Source: Bog-473 sp963791995
Lineage (GTDB): Bacteria; Actinomycetota; Acidimicrobiia; Acidimicrobiales; RAAP-2
Assembly (NCBI GenBank): GCA_963791995.1
Contig: CAWBUQ010000023.1
Coordinates: 411,729 to 475,728 of the forward strand
DNA: 64,000 nucleotides
Direction: 5' to 3'
Positions 9,099 to 18,610 of the stretch are shown here, one piece after another (position 1 is the first letter of the stretch; every line of letters begins with the position of its first letter). A program made the position numbers and the translations under genes. The notes beneath the pieces were generated by a model. The model had not been told where the DNA came from. It saw nothing but the letters and a program-made list of their open reading frames with translations, and made no database searches.

Positions 9099-10091
9099 GT
9101 GGACACGGCCGTGCTCACCACTCCGGCTCTCCTCGTCGACGCCGCCGGACTCGAGAAGAACCTGGGGACCATGGCGGCAGCTCTCCCCGGCGACCGGCTC
9201 CGCCCCCATGTCAAGGCGCACAAGTGCACCGCCCTTGCGGCACGCCAGGCGGCACACGGCCACATGCGCTTCACCTGCGCCACCATGAAGGAGATGGAAG
9301 GCATGGCCAGGGCCGGCCTCGGTGACGACCTGTTGCTGGCCAACGAGGTGGTCGACGCCAGTCGGCTCGGCGCATTGCTGCGCGACGGGGCGCGGGTGAC
9401 CGTCGCGGTCGACTCCGAGGAGACCATCGAGGCGGCGGCGCGGGCCGGGGTGCCCGAGGTTGTGGTCGATGTCAACGTCGGGCTGCCCCGGTGCGGCTGC
9501 AGTCCCGAGGACGCCGGGCGCCTGGCGGACCGGGCGCGTGCAGCCGGACTGACGGTGCGCGGCGTGATGGGCTACGAGGGCCACATCGTCGGGCTGGAGG
9601 ACCGTGCCACTCGGGTGGCCATGATCGAGGTCGCCATGGCACAGCTGACCCGCGCCCACGAGGACGTCGGTGGTGACCTCGTCTCGGCCGGCGGCACAGG
9701 CACCTACGACCTCAACACGTGGGCGACCGAGATCCAGGCTGGGTCCTATGCGTTGATGGACACGGCGTACGCGAAGCTCGGTCTCCCCTTCGTCCATGCG
9801 CTCTGCGTGCTGGCGACGGTCATCTCGGTCTCGCCGGGTTACGCAGTCGCGGACTGTGGTCTCAAGGCGCTCGGCATGGACCACGGCAACCCTTCGGTCG
9901 AGGACGCGCAGGTATTGTTCTGCTCCGACGAGCACCTGACTTTCGTACCGCGGCGCTCGCTGCGCGTCGGTGACCGCATTCGCGTGTTGCCAGCCCACGT
10001 CGACCCGACGGTCGCCTATCACGAGTACCTTCACGTGGTCGACGGCGACGACGTCGTGGAGCGCTGGGACGTCGATCTGCGGGGTTGGTGA
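9099..10091 (+). CDS. D-threonine aldolase / D-serine dehydratase-like PLP enzyme
   Basis: Fold-type III PLP enzyme of 330 residues with an alanine-racemase N-terminal barrel. The PLP lysine is in RPHVKAHKC (~residue 39). VDVNVGLPRCGC, the GGTGTYD phosphate-binding loop and a C-terminal metal-site motif PAHVDPT follow. The H-x-D pair resembles the divalent-metal site of D-threonine aldolases; in eukaryotic D-serine dehydratases the second ligand is Cys. I therefore favour a D-threonine/beta-hydroxy-D-amino-acid aldolase, but substrate is not proven. GTG start at 9099, divergent from the amidase with 56 bp between. Confidence 0.75.
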   Translation: MDTAVLTTPALLVDAAGLEKNLGTMAAALPGDRLRPHVKAHKCTALAARQAAHGHMRFTCATMKEMEGMARAGLGDDLLLANEVVDASRLGALLRDGARVTVAVDSEETIEAAARAGVPEVVVDVNVGLPRCGCSPEDAGRLADRARAAGLTVRGVMGYEGHIVGLEDRATRVAMIEVAMAQLTRAHEDVGGDLVSAGGTGTYDLNTWATEIQAGSYALMDTAYAKLGLPFVHALCVLATVISVSPGYAVADCGLKALGMDHGNPSVEDAQVLFCSDEHLTFVPRRSLRVGDRIRVLPAHVDPTVAYHEYLHVVDGDDVVERWDVDLRGW

Positions 10092-10172
10092 ACCAGGGCC
10101 GGAAAGCTCGTGCGCCCACACCGAGGCTACCCGGGCGGCGCCAGTAGGGTTGGCCGGGACAAGGAGGTCGCA

Positions 10173-10817
10173 ATGGCAGACGCCACGTTCACGATCGGGT
10201 CGCCCGCGACGTGCACCGACGGTCACTGCGGAAAAGTGATCAAGGTCGTCGTCGATCCGGTCGCTCGCGCGCTCACCCATCTGGTCGTCGAACCCGAGCA
10301 TCGGGCCGGACTCGGCCGGCTGGTGCCGCTCGACCGGGTCAGTTCGGGCGCGGACGGCGTCGAGCTGGACTACACCCTCGACGAGTTCTACGCCCTGCCC
10401 AACGCCGAGGAGAACGACTTCCTCCCGGGCGGCAGTGGCTACGCGGACTACGCCGCGCACGAGGCCTATTACTGGCCCTATTTCGGGATCGAGGGCGGGC
10501 CTGACCCGCTGGTGGCCAATGCGAGCGCCATCGTGACGCACGACGACTTGCCCCCCGGCGAAGTCGGGGTGCGCCGAGGCGACCCCGTGCACGCCTCGGA
10601 CGGGGAGATCGGCAAGGTGGAAGGGCTGGTCGTCGACACGACCGGCGGGCATGTGACACACGTGCTGCTCCAAGAAGGCCACCTGTGGGGGCGCAAGGAC
10701 GTGGCGCTGCCCATCGGTGCGGTCACCCGCATGGACGACGGCGGGATCACGGTCTCGCTGAACAAGCACGAGATCGGCGAACTGCCTCCGGTGGACCTGA
10801 CCAAGCCGGGAGGCTGA
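10173..10817 (+). CDS. PRC-barrel domain protein
   Basis: A 214-residue acidic protein with two PRC-barrel-like halves: an N-terminal one (TDGHCGKVIKVVVDP...LTHLVVEP) and a C-terminal one (SDGEIGKVEGLVVDT...VTHVLLQEGHLWG), joined by a Tyr-rich linker. PRC barrels occur in RimM and in photosynthetic H subunits; stand-alone actinobacterial copies have no settled role. The ATG at 10173 has an AAGGAGG site 6 bases upstream. Cytosolic, no signal peptide. Confidence 0.8.
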   Translation: MADATFTIGSPATCTDGHCGKVIKVVVDPVARALTHLVVEPEHRAGLGRLVPLDRVSSGADGVELDYTLDEFYALPNAEENDFLPGGSGYADYAAHEAYYWPYFGIEGGPDPLVANASAIVTHDDLPPGEVGVRRGDPVHASDGEIGKVEGLVVDTTGGHVTHVLLQEGHLWGRKDVALPIGAVTRMDDGGITVSLNKHEIGELPPVDLTKPGG

Positions 10818-10856
10818 CCCGCTCGGTCTCTCCGCGCGCTCCCCTTGCAGCCGCGC

Positions 10857-12125
10857 CTACGGTCCGGGGTCCGCCGCGGGCGTGTGCTCGGGCATCTCCG
10901 GGAAGTCGCGCATGGTGCGCATGGGCGATGCCAGCAGCCACACTCCCGCCAGCATCTCGCCCAGGACACCGACCCACAGCGTCGGGCGGAGCCCGATCTG
11001 TGAGCCCAGCACGCCGCCGATGAGGGCGCCGATCGGCAGCACGCCCCAGACGACGAAGCGAATCGTCGCGTTCATCCGTCCGAGCAAGCGATCGGGGCAG
11101 AGGCGCTGGCGGAAGCTGACCTGGTTCACGTTGTAGACGACCACGAAGAACGACGTGATCATGAAGCCGATGCCGAAGAGCACGAGGCCGGGGCCGGGCC
11201 TGGTCAGCGGGATCAACACGCCGCCGACGTTGCCCCCGATGCCGATGAGGGTCGCCCTCGCCCCGCCGAAGCGCCTGGCGATCGGCCCCGCGGCGAATGC
11301 ACCCAGCACCCCGCCCACACCGCCGAGGCTGAACAGCAAGCCGATCACACCAGGCGATGCGTGCACCTCGCGTACCAAGAAGACGATCTCGACGGCGGCG
11401 GCGATCCCGCTGAAGAAGTTCGACGACGCCGTCGTCGCCGCGATCGCCCGGAGCAGCACGTTATGGAACACGAACCGCAGGCCCTCGGCGATGTCGTGCA
11501 CGAGATGCGGGTGCCCGCCCCGTGGGGCCTGCGGCTTCGGCTCGGGGGTGCGGATCGCCGCCACCGCGGCGGCCGACACCAAGAAGCTGGCGGAGTCGAC
11601 GAGGACGGCGGCGGCGCTCCCGATCGCTTGGACGAGCCCGCCGGCGACGCCCGGGCCGGCCACGGCGGCCACCTGGGCGCTGCCGGTGAGCTTCGCGTTG
11701 CCCTCCACGACGTGTTCGCGGCCCACGAGGGACGGAAGGTACGACTGGTAGGCCACGTCGAAGAACACGGTGAGGACGCCGCTCGCCAGGGTCACGACGA
11801 AGAGCTGGGCCAGTGTCAGGGCACCCACCGCATAGGCGATCGGCACCGATCCGAGGGCGAACAGCCGGCCGAGGTCCGCCGCGATCATGACCCGGCGGCG
11901 CCGGATGCGATCGACCCAGACACCGGCGGGCAGGCCGACGACGAGGAACGCGGCGGTCGAGGCGGCCGTCAACAGGCCCATTTCGAAGGTGGTGGCGTGC
12001 AGGGTCCGCACGGCCAGCAACGGAATGGCCAGCAGGCTCACCTGTGAGCCCAGCTCGCTGACCGTCTCCCCGCCCCACAGCAACCGGAAGTCGCGGTGCC
12101 CGAGCAACGCCCCTCCCTTGGCCAT
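10857..12125 (-). CDS. MFS transporter, enterobactin-exporter (EntS)-like group
   Basis: A 422-residue major facilitator with about 12 membrane segments. It starts MAKGGALLGHRDFRLLWGGE and has the loop VDRIRRRRVMIAADLGR after TM3, typical of the drug/siderophore exporter group. The C-terminus is Pro-rich and cytoplasmic. I take ATG 12125 because the open frame upstream of it has no membrane or conserved content. The substrate is unknown, and no regulator or biosynthetic cluster adjoins it. Confidence 0.8.
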   Translation of the reverse strand: MAKGGALLGHRDFRLLWGGETVSELGSQVSLLAIPLLAVRTLHATTFEMGLLTAASTAAFLVVGLPAGVWVDRIRRRRVMIAADLGRLFALGSVPIAYAVGALTLAQLFVVTLASGVLTVFFDVAYQSYLPSLVGREHVVEGNAKLTGSAQVAAVAGPGVAGGLVQAIGSAAAVLVDSASFLVSAAAVAAIRTPEPKPQAPRGGHPHLVHDIAEGLRFVFHNVLLRAIAATTASSNFFSGIAAAVEIVFLVREVHASPGVIGLLFSLGGVGGVLGAFAAGPIARRFGGARATLIGIGGNVGGVLIPLTRPGPGLVLFGIGFMITSFFVVVYNVNQVSFRQRLCPDRLLGRMNATIRFVVWGVLPIGALIGGVLGSQIGLRPTLWVGVLGEMLAGVWLLASPMRTMRDFPEMPEHTPAADPGP

Positions 12126-12203
12126 CGGGCGGACCCTAACGCGACCGCAGCGTGCAGGCAGCGCGGCTTGGGCTGCACTGCACATTGCGGATAGACCGGT
12201 GGC

Positions 12204-12978
12204 GTGCGAGGTCGCTCTGGGCTCGTCGCCGTTCCCGTCATCGTCGTCCTGTGCGCGTGGTGCGGGTGGGTCAGCGGATTCCATCGCACGTCGGGCGCGG
12301 CCGAGATCACCTGGGTCGTCTCACTGGTCGCCGTGGTCGTGGTGGACATCGCCCTGTGGGAGGGGTCAAAGGGACACCGGTTCGGTTGGCACCTGCCGAG
12401 GGCCACCGATCCGTGGCCGCGGCCCGGGCGGGGCGGGGCGCGATCCGCCCTTCGCGGCGTCGTGCCGTGGCTGATCCTGGTGCTCGTCGCTCTGGCATGG
12501 GACGTCTTGGGGATCGACAGCGGTCCGCACCAGTACCACCTGACCATCAGCGCATTGGCCCAGGCGTACCGCCCATTGAACGCCGCCCTCGTCTTGTTCT
12601 GGATCCTGGTCGGCGTCGGCTACGAAATGGCGACGGGTCCGTGCCCCAGCCGGCGGAGCGCCCATCTCGTCGAGCGACCCGGACTCGTCGTCGGACACAC
12701 GGCCCGAGCCACCCGAGGCGTTCGGGGTGTACGCCCTCGGCGTGAGCGCCGGGCCCCACTCGTCGGCACTGTTGCTTCCTTCGAGCCCTCCGCTCGGCGT
12801 CGCGTTCTGGATCGCCGTCCCCGTCGCGGCGCTCGCAATCGACTTCGGGGCCCGCCGAACGAACGGCAGCATGCCGACGGCCGAGGAGGTCGTCCGGTTC
12901 ATCTCGACGTCGAGGGCGGTGAGCGTGGTCCTGGTGGTCGCGTGGGTCTTCGCCGGATACCACCTCTTCGCGCGTTAG
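12204..12978 (+). CDS. Multi-pass membrane protein of unknown function (apparent +1 frameshift near 12640)
   Basis: Not recognised. The N-terminal frame shows four or five hydrophobic segments (LVAVPVIVVLCAWCGWV, ITWVVSLVAVVVVDIAL, WLILVLVALAWDVLGI, AALVLFWILVGVGYEM). After one extra base in GCGACGGGTCCGTG near 12640 the adjacent frame continues with a Ser/Pro-rich linker and two more segments, ending GYHLFAR at 12978. The corrected protein is ~257 residues. It begins at a GTG 78 bp from the divergent MFS gene and lies 24 bp before the GH31 gene. Confidence 0.55.
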
Positions 12979-13002
12979 AGGGTCCGGCTGCCATGATGGG
13001 TT

Positions 13003-15955
13003 ATGGCATCGACGGGCCCCCGGAAGCGGTGGAACGGAGCGCGGCGTCTGACACACATGCTCGTCCCCCTCGTCCTCGCGGCGGCGATCGTCGTGGCGTC
13101 TGGCGCCGTCCCGGCGGCAGCGCACGCACAAGGTGCAGCGACCCGGGACACCGCTCCGGTGGACCTGGCGACACCTGTCGACATGGCCGCAGGGATCGCG
13201 CACCGCTCGGCCATCGTGCACGTGGGTCCGGTACGGGTCGAGGTCCTCAGTCCGAGCCTCCTCCGGCTCGAGTACTCCCCCTCGCAGCACTTCGAGAACA
13301 GCCCGACGGTGAACGCCCTCAACCGGCAGATGCCGGTCCCCCACTACTCCTTCTCTCGCTCTGGTGGGTGGTTGACCGTCCGCACCGCCAACGCAACGCT
13401 GCGTTACAAGCTGGGGTCGGGGCCCTTCACCCCGCGCAACACCTCGCTCCGACTCTCTGTCGGGGGCCGGATATCCACGGTGGCGCCCACATGGGAGTGG
13501 GAATGCACCTTCGGCCAGGTGTGCCAGGCCGGCGCGGCCACCCTGAGCGGAGGGGCCACGCTCAGCCAGACCTTTCCGGGCTATCAGAGCACTGCGGGCT
13601 ACGCCGGATTCTTCGTCAAGCAGGGCGCCGGCGTCACCTGGCACGTCCTCGGGGCGAAGGCGGGCCCGGCGGCGGTCTCGCTGCGGTTCTACAACGTGGC
13701 CAGCCCGCCGCTCACGCCGGCGCCGAGCACGCTCGACCTGCTCGTGAACGGGCAGGTTCGACAGACAATCGACGCCGCGCCGACCACGGCGGCCCAGCCG
13801 TGGTCGACCTTCACATCCACCGTGCCGCTGGTGGATGGGACCAACTCCATCGAGGTGGTCAACACCACACCGAACAGCTTCGATCTGGGGATCGACACCC
13901 TGAGCGTCGGTCCCGGTGGTGCGGCACCTCCCACAGCCCCTTCGACGGGACCGCTCGGTGGGTGGTTCAGGGGGTTCGACACCGACACCTACAACGACAC
14001 GCCGACCTGCGCGTCCGGGCAATCCGGAGCCACATGCGAAGCGGGCATTCAGCCGCTGAACACCGACGGCCTCTTGGACACCGCAGGGTGGCGCCTCCTC
14101 GACGATTCGCAGAGTTCGGTGTGGACGGCCAACGGATGGGTGCAACCCCGTCCCGCACGTGGCGACCTGGAGGACGGCTACCTCTTTACCTACGGTCACG
14201 ACTACGCGGGTGCCTTGCGGACGTTGGCGCAACTCAGCGGTCCGGCGCCTCTGCTGCCCCGCGACGTCTTCGGCGTGTGGTACTCCGACTACACGCCCTA
14301 TTCGAGCAGCGATATCGAGAATTCGATCTATCCCGCTTTCGTCTCGAACAACGTGCCGCTCAACACCCTGTCGCTCGACACCGACTGGAAGGCACCCAAC
14401 GACTGGAACGGCTGGGAGTGGAACAGCTCCCTGTTCCCCTCTCCATCGGCCTTCCTGAGCTGGGCGCACTCGCACGGCATCGACGTGACGTTGAACATCC
14501 ACTCGAGCATCGATGACAACGATCCGAAATTGCCCGCGACCGAGCGCATTGCCGGAAATACCCTTGCCTCGTCCAGTTGCACCAACGGGAACTGCAAGGT
14601 CTGGGACTGGAGCTCCATCGCCCAGGCCGAGTCCAACTTCGCCCTGCAACAGAGCTTTCCAGCGCCAGGGGGTCGCCTTCTGGTGGCTCGACTGGTGCTG
14701 CGACAGTTCCGTCGTGTCCGCGCCGGGCGTAACCCCCGACGCGTGGATCGACCACCTCTATGCCCAGGACATGGCCAACCTGGGAGAGCGAGGCTTCGTC
14801 CTGGCACGCATCGGCGGGTCCAACGCCGAGCCGCAGCAGGTGTACCCGGCCGGGCCGTGGTCGGATCACACGTCGACCATCGCGTTTACCGGGGACGCCT
14901 GGGGCACCTGGAACACCTTGGCGACCGAGGCCGCCTTGGTGCCAGACGAGGCCACGATCGGTGAACCCTACGTGAGCAGTGACATCGGGAGCTACCTCGG
15001 CCCTCCGCCGACGCAGTCGGGAGCAGATCCTCCGGACCTCTATGACCGCTGGGTGCAACTCGGCACCTTCGAGCCGATCCTCCGGCTCCACTCCAACAAC
15101 GAAGACCGGCTTCCCTGGCAGTATCCCCAGCCGGTGCAAGGCATCACCGAGTCGTTCCTCCGCCTCCGCGAAGAGCTGCTTCCCTACTCCTACACATTGG
15201 CGGCCGACGCCAACCAGACCGGCCTGCCCATGGCAAGCCCGCTCTACCTCGACTACCCGGGTCAGCCTCCCGCCTACCAGAATCCGACTGAATACCTCTA
15301 CGGGCCGGACATGCTCGTGGCTCCGGTGACCACACCGGGAACCGTGGCATCCACCACCGTCTGGTTCCCTCCTGGCACGTGGGTCGACTACTTCACGGGA
15401 GCCACCTTCAAGGGTCCGTCGACGACCACTCTGTCCGAGCCGCTCGACCGCATGCCGGTCTTCGTGCGCCAAGGAGGGATCGTGCCCGAGCAACCCTCCA
15501 CCGGAGGAACCGGACCACGGCACGCCCTCACCGCGCTCGTCTACCCGGGATCGTCTGGGTCCTTCGCGCTCTACGGCGACGCCGGTACGGGACTCGGCTA
15601 CACGAAGGGTCAGCACACCGAGACAGCCATCACCACATCGAGTGCGTCTCACGGCGGCACGCCGTCGGTCCGCGTGACGATCGGTGCGGCTCGGGGCAGC
15701 TACCCCGGTGAACCCACCTCCCAGTCGACCCGCGTCGAGTTGGTCGACGTCACCCGACCGGGGCAGGTCACCCTCGACGGCCGACGCCTGCGGCCGCGAA
15801 GCGGGTCCGGCCCAGGTTGGTCCTACGACGCGTCGACCGAGACGCTCATCGTGGTCGTCGGGTCGAGGCCGGTGGTGCACGCGGCACGGGTCGTGGCGGT
15901 CGGTTCGGCCGCGGTCACTCGGGCTGATCCCGCAGTGGCGCCGTCCGCGTCGTGA
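13003..15955 (+). CDS. Secreted glycoside hydrolase family 31 enzyme (apparent +1 frameshift near 14660)
   Basis: Large exported alpha-glucosidase/alpha-xylosidase-type GH31 protein, ~983 residues after correction. It has a Sec signal peptide (residues ~18-42, ending AAAHAQ), an N-terminal beta domain, an inserted carbohydrate-binding-like stretch at ~245-310 (LDLLVNGQVRQT...GTNSIEVVN), then the barrel with SLDTDWKAPNDWNGWEWN and a WWLDWCCD motif placed like the GH31 nucleophile region, and a C-terminal beta domain (LVAPVTTPGTVAS...VFVRQGGIVP). One extra C near 14660 splits it; removing it joins LQQSFQRQGVAFWWLDW. Substrate not predictable. Confidence 0.75.
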
Positions 15956-15956
15956 C

Positions 15957-16000
15957 CGTCGGCACCGCACCGTAGGCCGCGGCCTTGGAGGATGCCGACG
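15957..16000. terminator. Nested stem-loop between convergent genes
   Basis: CGTCGGCA (15957-15964) pairs with TGCCGACG (15993-16000), enclosing a perfect 12-bp palindrome AGGCCGCGGCCT (15974-15985). It lies between the ends of the convergent GH31 and DUF71 genes, so it probably ends transcription from both sides, although no U-tract is obvious. Confidence 0.45.
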
Positions 16001-16006
16001 CTGTCG

Positions 16007-16660
16007 TTACGGTGAGGACAAGACCACATCGCAGAAGACGAATCCGTCTCGACTCACGATCTCACCGGTCTGAATCGGAATCGGTGAGGCAAAACAGGGA
16101 GCATCCCAGACGAAGGTGTGAAATTCGCCACGTTCGCCACACGGATCCACTCCCGCCGGCAACTCGTCGAGAAGATCTGCATCGAAATCCCGGCCCACGA
16201 ACGACGGAGGGAGTTTCGCCGGGTCCACGCACGTGAGGACGGCCCGGATGCCCGAATCGATCATCTCTCGCGCCAGGATGTCGGTTGGGCGGCCCCAGAG
16301 CGGGAAGACAGGCTCAATGCCTGTCCCGTGCAGGGCCTGCTCCCGGTACTGCCGAACATCCTCGAGGAAGAGGTCGCCGAACACGACTGCGCTGACTCCG
16401 TCCTCGGTCGCGGTACGCATGGCCTGGTCCATCTGCGCTTCGTAGATGTCGTTCGGACACAGAGAGGGGATGTCGACAACATGCAGGGGCAGGCCAAGAC
16501 GATCTGCTTGCAATTCGAGCAGCGTCCGCCGGACGGCGTGCATGGCGACTCGATCGGCGTCTCGGTTCATGGTGACCAGCAAGCCCGCAACAATGAGGTC
16601 CGGGTCCTCACTCGCCCGTTGCAGGGCGCACGCGCTGTCCTTCCCGCTGCTCCAGCTCAT
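16007..16660 (-). CDS. Diphthine-ammonia-ligase-like (DUF71) adenine nucleotide alpha-hydrolase
   Basis: PP-loop ATPase of the DUF71/Dph6 family, ~217 residues. The PP-loop is MSWSSGKDSACAL at the N-terminus; further family motifs are AVVFGDLFLEDVRQYRE and CGERGEFHTFVWDAP. Eukaryotic Dph6 amidates diphthine, but bacteria lack diphthamide, so the bacterial substrate is unknown (roles in cobalamin or other amidations have been proposed). I place the start at ATG 16660, giving the PP-loop its usual position next to the N-terminus. A longer start at 16702 would run through a strong inverted repeat. Confidence 0.75.
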   Translation of the reverse strand: MSWSSGKDSACALQRASEDPDLIVAGLLVTMNRDADRVAMHAVRRTLLELQADRLGLPLHVVDIPSLCPNDIYEAQMDQAMRTATEDGVSAVVFGDLFLEDVRQYREQALHGTGIEPVFPLWGRPTDILAREMIDSGIRAVLTCVDPAKLPPSFVGRDFDADLLDELPAGVDPCGERGEFHTFVWDAPCFASPIPIQTGEIVSRDGFVFCDVVLSSP

Positions 16661-16667
16661 GAGGGCG

Positions 16668-16695
16668 CGTGCTTGCACTTCGACATGCAAGCACG
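16668..16695. promoter_or_regulatory. 10-bp-arm inverted repeat upstream of the DUF71 gene
   Basis: CGTGCTTGCA (16668-16677) and TGCAAGCACG (16686-16695) are exact reverse complements 8 bases apart, ending 8 bases before the preferred start at 16660. It could be an operator or a leader hairpin that hides the ribosome site. Confidence 0.45.
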
Positions 16696-16951
16696 GCCGC
16701 AACCACGAAGCAATCCGCAGGTCTACGAATTACCCGTCGACCGTTCCATGGGATTATCGAGACCCCGGCGGGGTACGTGGCGACGACACATCTGACGGGA
16801 TCTGCCGGCGGGGCCCGCAACAGTCCTCGCGGCGTCGATCGACGGCTCGCACCCCGGTGATCACTACAGCGGACCGGTGGACATGCTGCCCTGATAGTGG
16901 ATGCTGTCTCGTACTTCGCCGGTTGAGGAGCCCAGTGCGAGGGATTCGGAT

Positions 16952-17572
16952 TCAGACGCCGAGCGACGCGTCCCGCAACTGCGCAGCGAGTGCCGGATCG
17001 CCGTGGATCTCGACTCTGGCCGCCCCTTGCCGGCCGGCGCCGAACATCGTGAGCTCACCTGGGTCGCCGGCGAGAACGAGCCGTGGCCCGATGCCGCGTT
17101 CCTTGTCTTCCCGCCCGGTCGAGGTCAGCACGATCTGGGCGGGAACTCGTTTCGCCAGTCCGCCGGGTCCGACGCGCGCCCAGAGTGCGTCCGCGAGCTC
17201 GCCGGAAATGGATCGGGGCTGCCAGCCCGCCTGCGCTCGGCGAACATCCTCCACATGGATGAAGAGCTCGATCGTGTTCATCGGCCCGTCGAACGGACGG
17301 AGGATCGCCGGCGGGCCACGTCGCACGGTCTGGACCAGGCGTTCCCACGTCGTGCGGTCCCGCACCGCCTTCCGAACCTTGTCCGTGTAACCGGCCAGCG
17401 GGCGCCAGACCAACCCGGGTCCACTGTCAGGTCGCCGCTCACGGACAACGAGGTGCGCCGCCAGGTCGGCGGTGTCCCAACCCTCGCACAACGTGGGCGC
17501 GTCCGGACCGAGCTCCTCGAAAAGATCGCAAATGGTCTGACGCTCCTGCTGAGCGAGGCTTGATTGCGACAT
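16952..17572 (-). CDS. TIGR03085-like, mycothiol-dependent maleylpyruvate isomerase family protein
   Basis: A 206-residue DinB-fold protein of the MDMPI family. The N-terminal helix bundle shows LCEGWDTADLAAHLVVRERRPD, where the aspartate and histidine fit the metal/thiol-binding DxxxH signature, and MNTIELFIHVEDVRRAQ, carrying the second metal His. A C-terminal SCP2-like stretch follows (LVLAGDPGELTMFGAGRQ...VEIHGDP). Such proteins occur almost only in mycothiol-making actinobacteria; the substrate is not known. ATG at 17572. Confidence 0.8.
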   Translation of the reverse strand: MSQSSLAQQERQTICDLFEELGPDAPTLCEGWDTADLAAHLVVRERRPDSGPGLVWRPLAGYTDKVRKAVRDRTTWERLVQTVRRGPPAILRPFDGPMNTIELFIHVEDVRRAQAGWQPRSISGELADALWARVGPGGLAKRVPAQIVLTSTGREDKERGIGPRLVLAGDPGELTMFGAGRQGAARVEIHGDPALAAQLRDASLGV

Positions 17573-17850
17573 GCGAGCATTCTAAGAATGCAGGAGCATC
17601 TCTGGTGTATTGCGGCCTCTCCCTGGTCGGGGACCCTCAGTTGCGGCCACGCCCTCCAAAGCAGTCGTAGTCTTTGCCTCACCGCCGAACGGACTTCTTC
17701 GCTCTGGTGTCCCACGCGGCAATTGCAGCCGGGACACAGGCGCCTCGGGAGGCCGCACGAGTGAAGCCTTGGTGCTGACCTAAGCGAGTCTTCCGCGATC
17801 GTGTCTGGGTCAGATGGTTGGCCCCCTGCGTTGAGCTCAGCCCATTCGCC

Positions 17851-18610
17851 TCAGCCTGTCGGCACCGCTCCCACGACGTTGGTGACGTGGACTCCGAGTG
17901 CGGGCAGCGAGCCCGCAAAGGTGGCGTCACCGAAGGTGAACAGCCCGCCGTCGTTACCGATCAACATGTAGCCGCCCCCGTCTTGGGTGGGGACGATCGA
18001 GACGATGTTGCTGACCGCCAGGCCCAATGGAGGGCAGGTCGCTGTAGGAGGCGGCGTCCCCGAAGTTGGAGACCTTGCCGTTGGCCGCCACCAGCCAGTA
18101 GCCGTGGCCGCTGTGGGTGGCCGCGATGCCAACCAGAGGGGAGGCACTCCCGCCGGCCCCGCCGTAATAGGGGGCGCCCAGGGCGTAGACCGAGCCGTCG
18201 GAGCCGACGAGCCAGTAGCCGGTGCCGGTCGCGCTGGGCGCGATCCCCACGATGTTGTTGACGTGGACGTTGAGCCCGGGGAGCGATTGGACGAAGGTGG
18301 CGTCACCAAAGGCGAAGACGCCGCCGTCGCGACCCACCAGCCAGTAACCATTGTCGGTCGCCGTCGGCACGATCCCCACGATGTCGCTCACGTGGACGCC
18401 CAGACCCGGCAGCGAGCCGATGAAGCCGGCGTCGCCGAAGGCGAAGACGCCGCCGTCGCGACCGACCAGCCAGTAGCCCTTGCCCGTAGCGGTGGGCACG
18501 ATCCCCACCACGTTGTTCACGTGGACGCCCAGACCCGGGAGCGAGCCGTAGAAACCGCTGCTTCCAGGAGGGAACACGAAGACCCCACCGTCGGAGCCGA
18601 CCATGTCGTA
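17851..18610. repeat. Long direct repeat, copy 1 (partner 20365-21123)
   Basis: The 3' ~760 bp of this gene and of its upstream neighbour (20365-21123) are nearly identical at nucleotide level, including third codon positions, from the stop codon to the start of the repeat domain. This indicates recent duplication or gene conversion, and such a pair is prone to recombination or misassembly. Confidence 0.85.

Noticed and set aside
13003..15955. Two separate glycosidase genes
   Set aside because: The two frames overlap exactly at one extra base inside the catalytic barrel, and neither half alone is a complete GH31 domain.
16007..16660. True diphthamide synthetase
   Set aside because: Bacteria have no diphthamide on EF-G, so the eukaryotic function cannot apply despite the shared fold.
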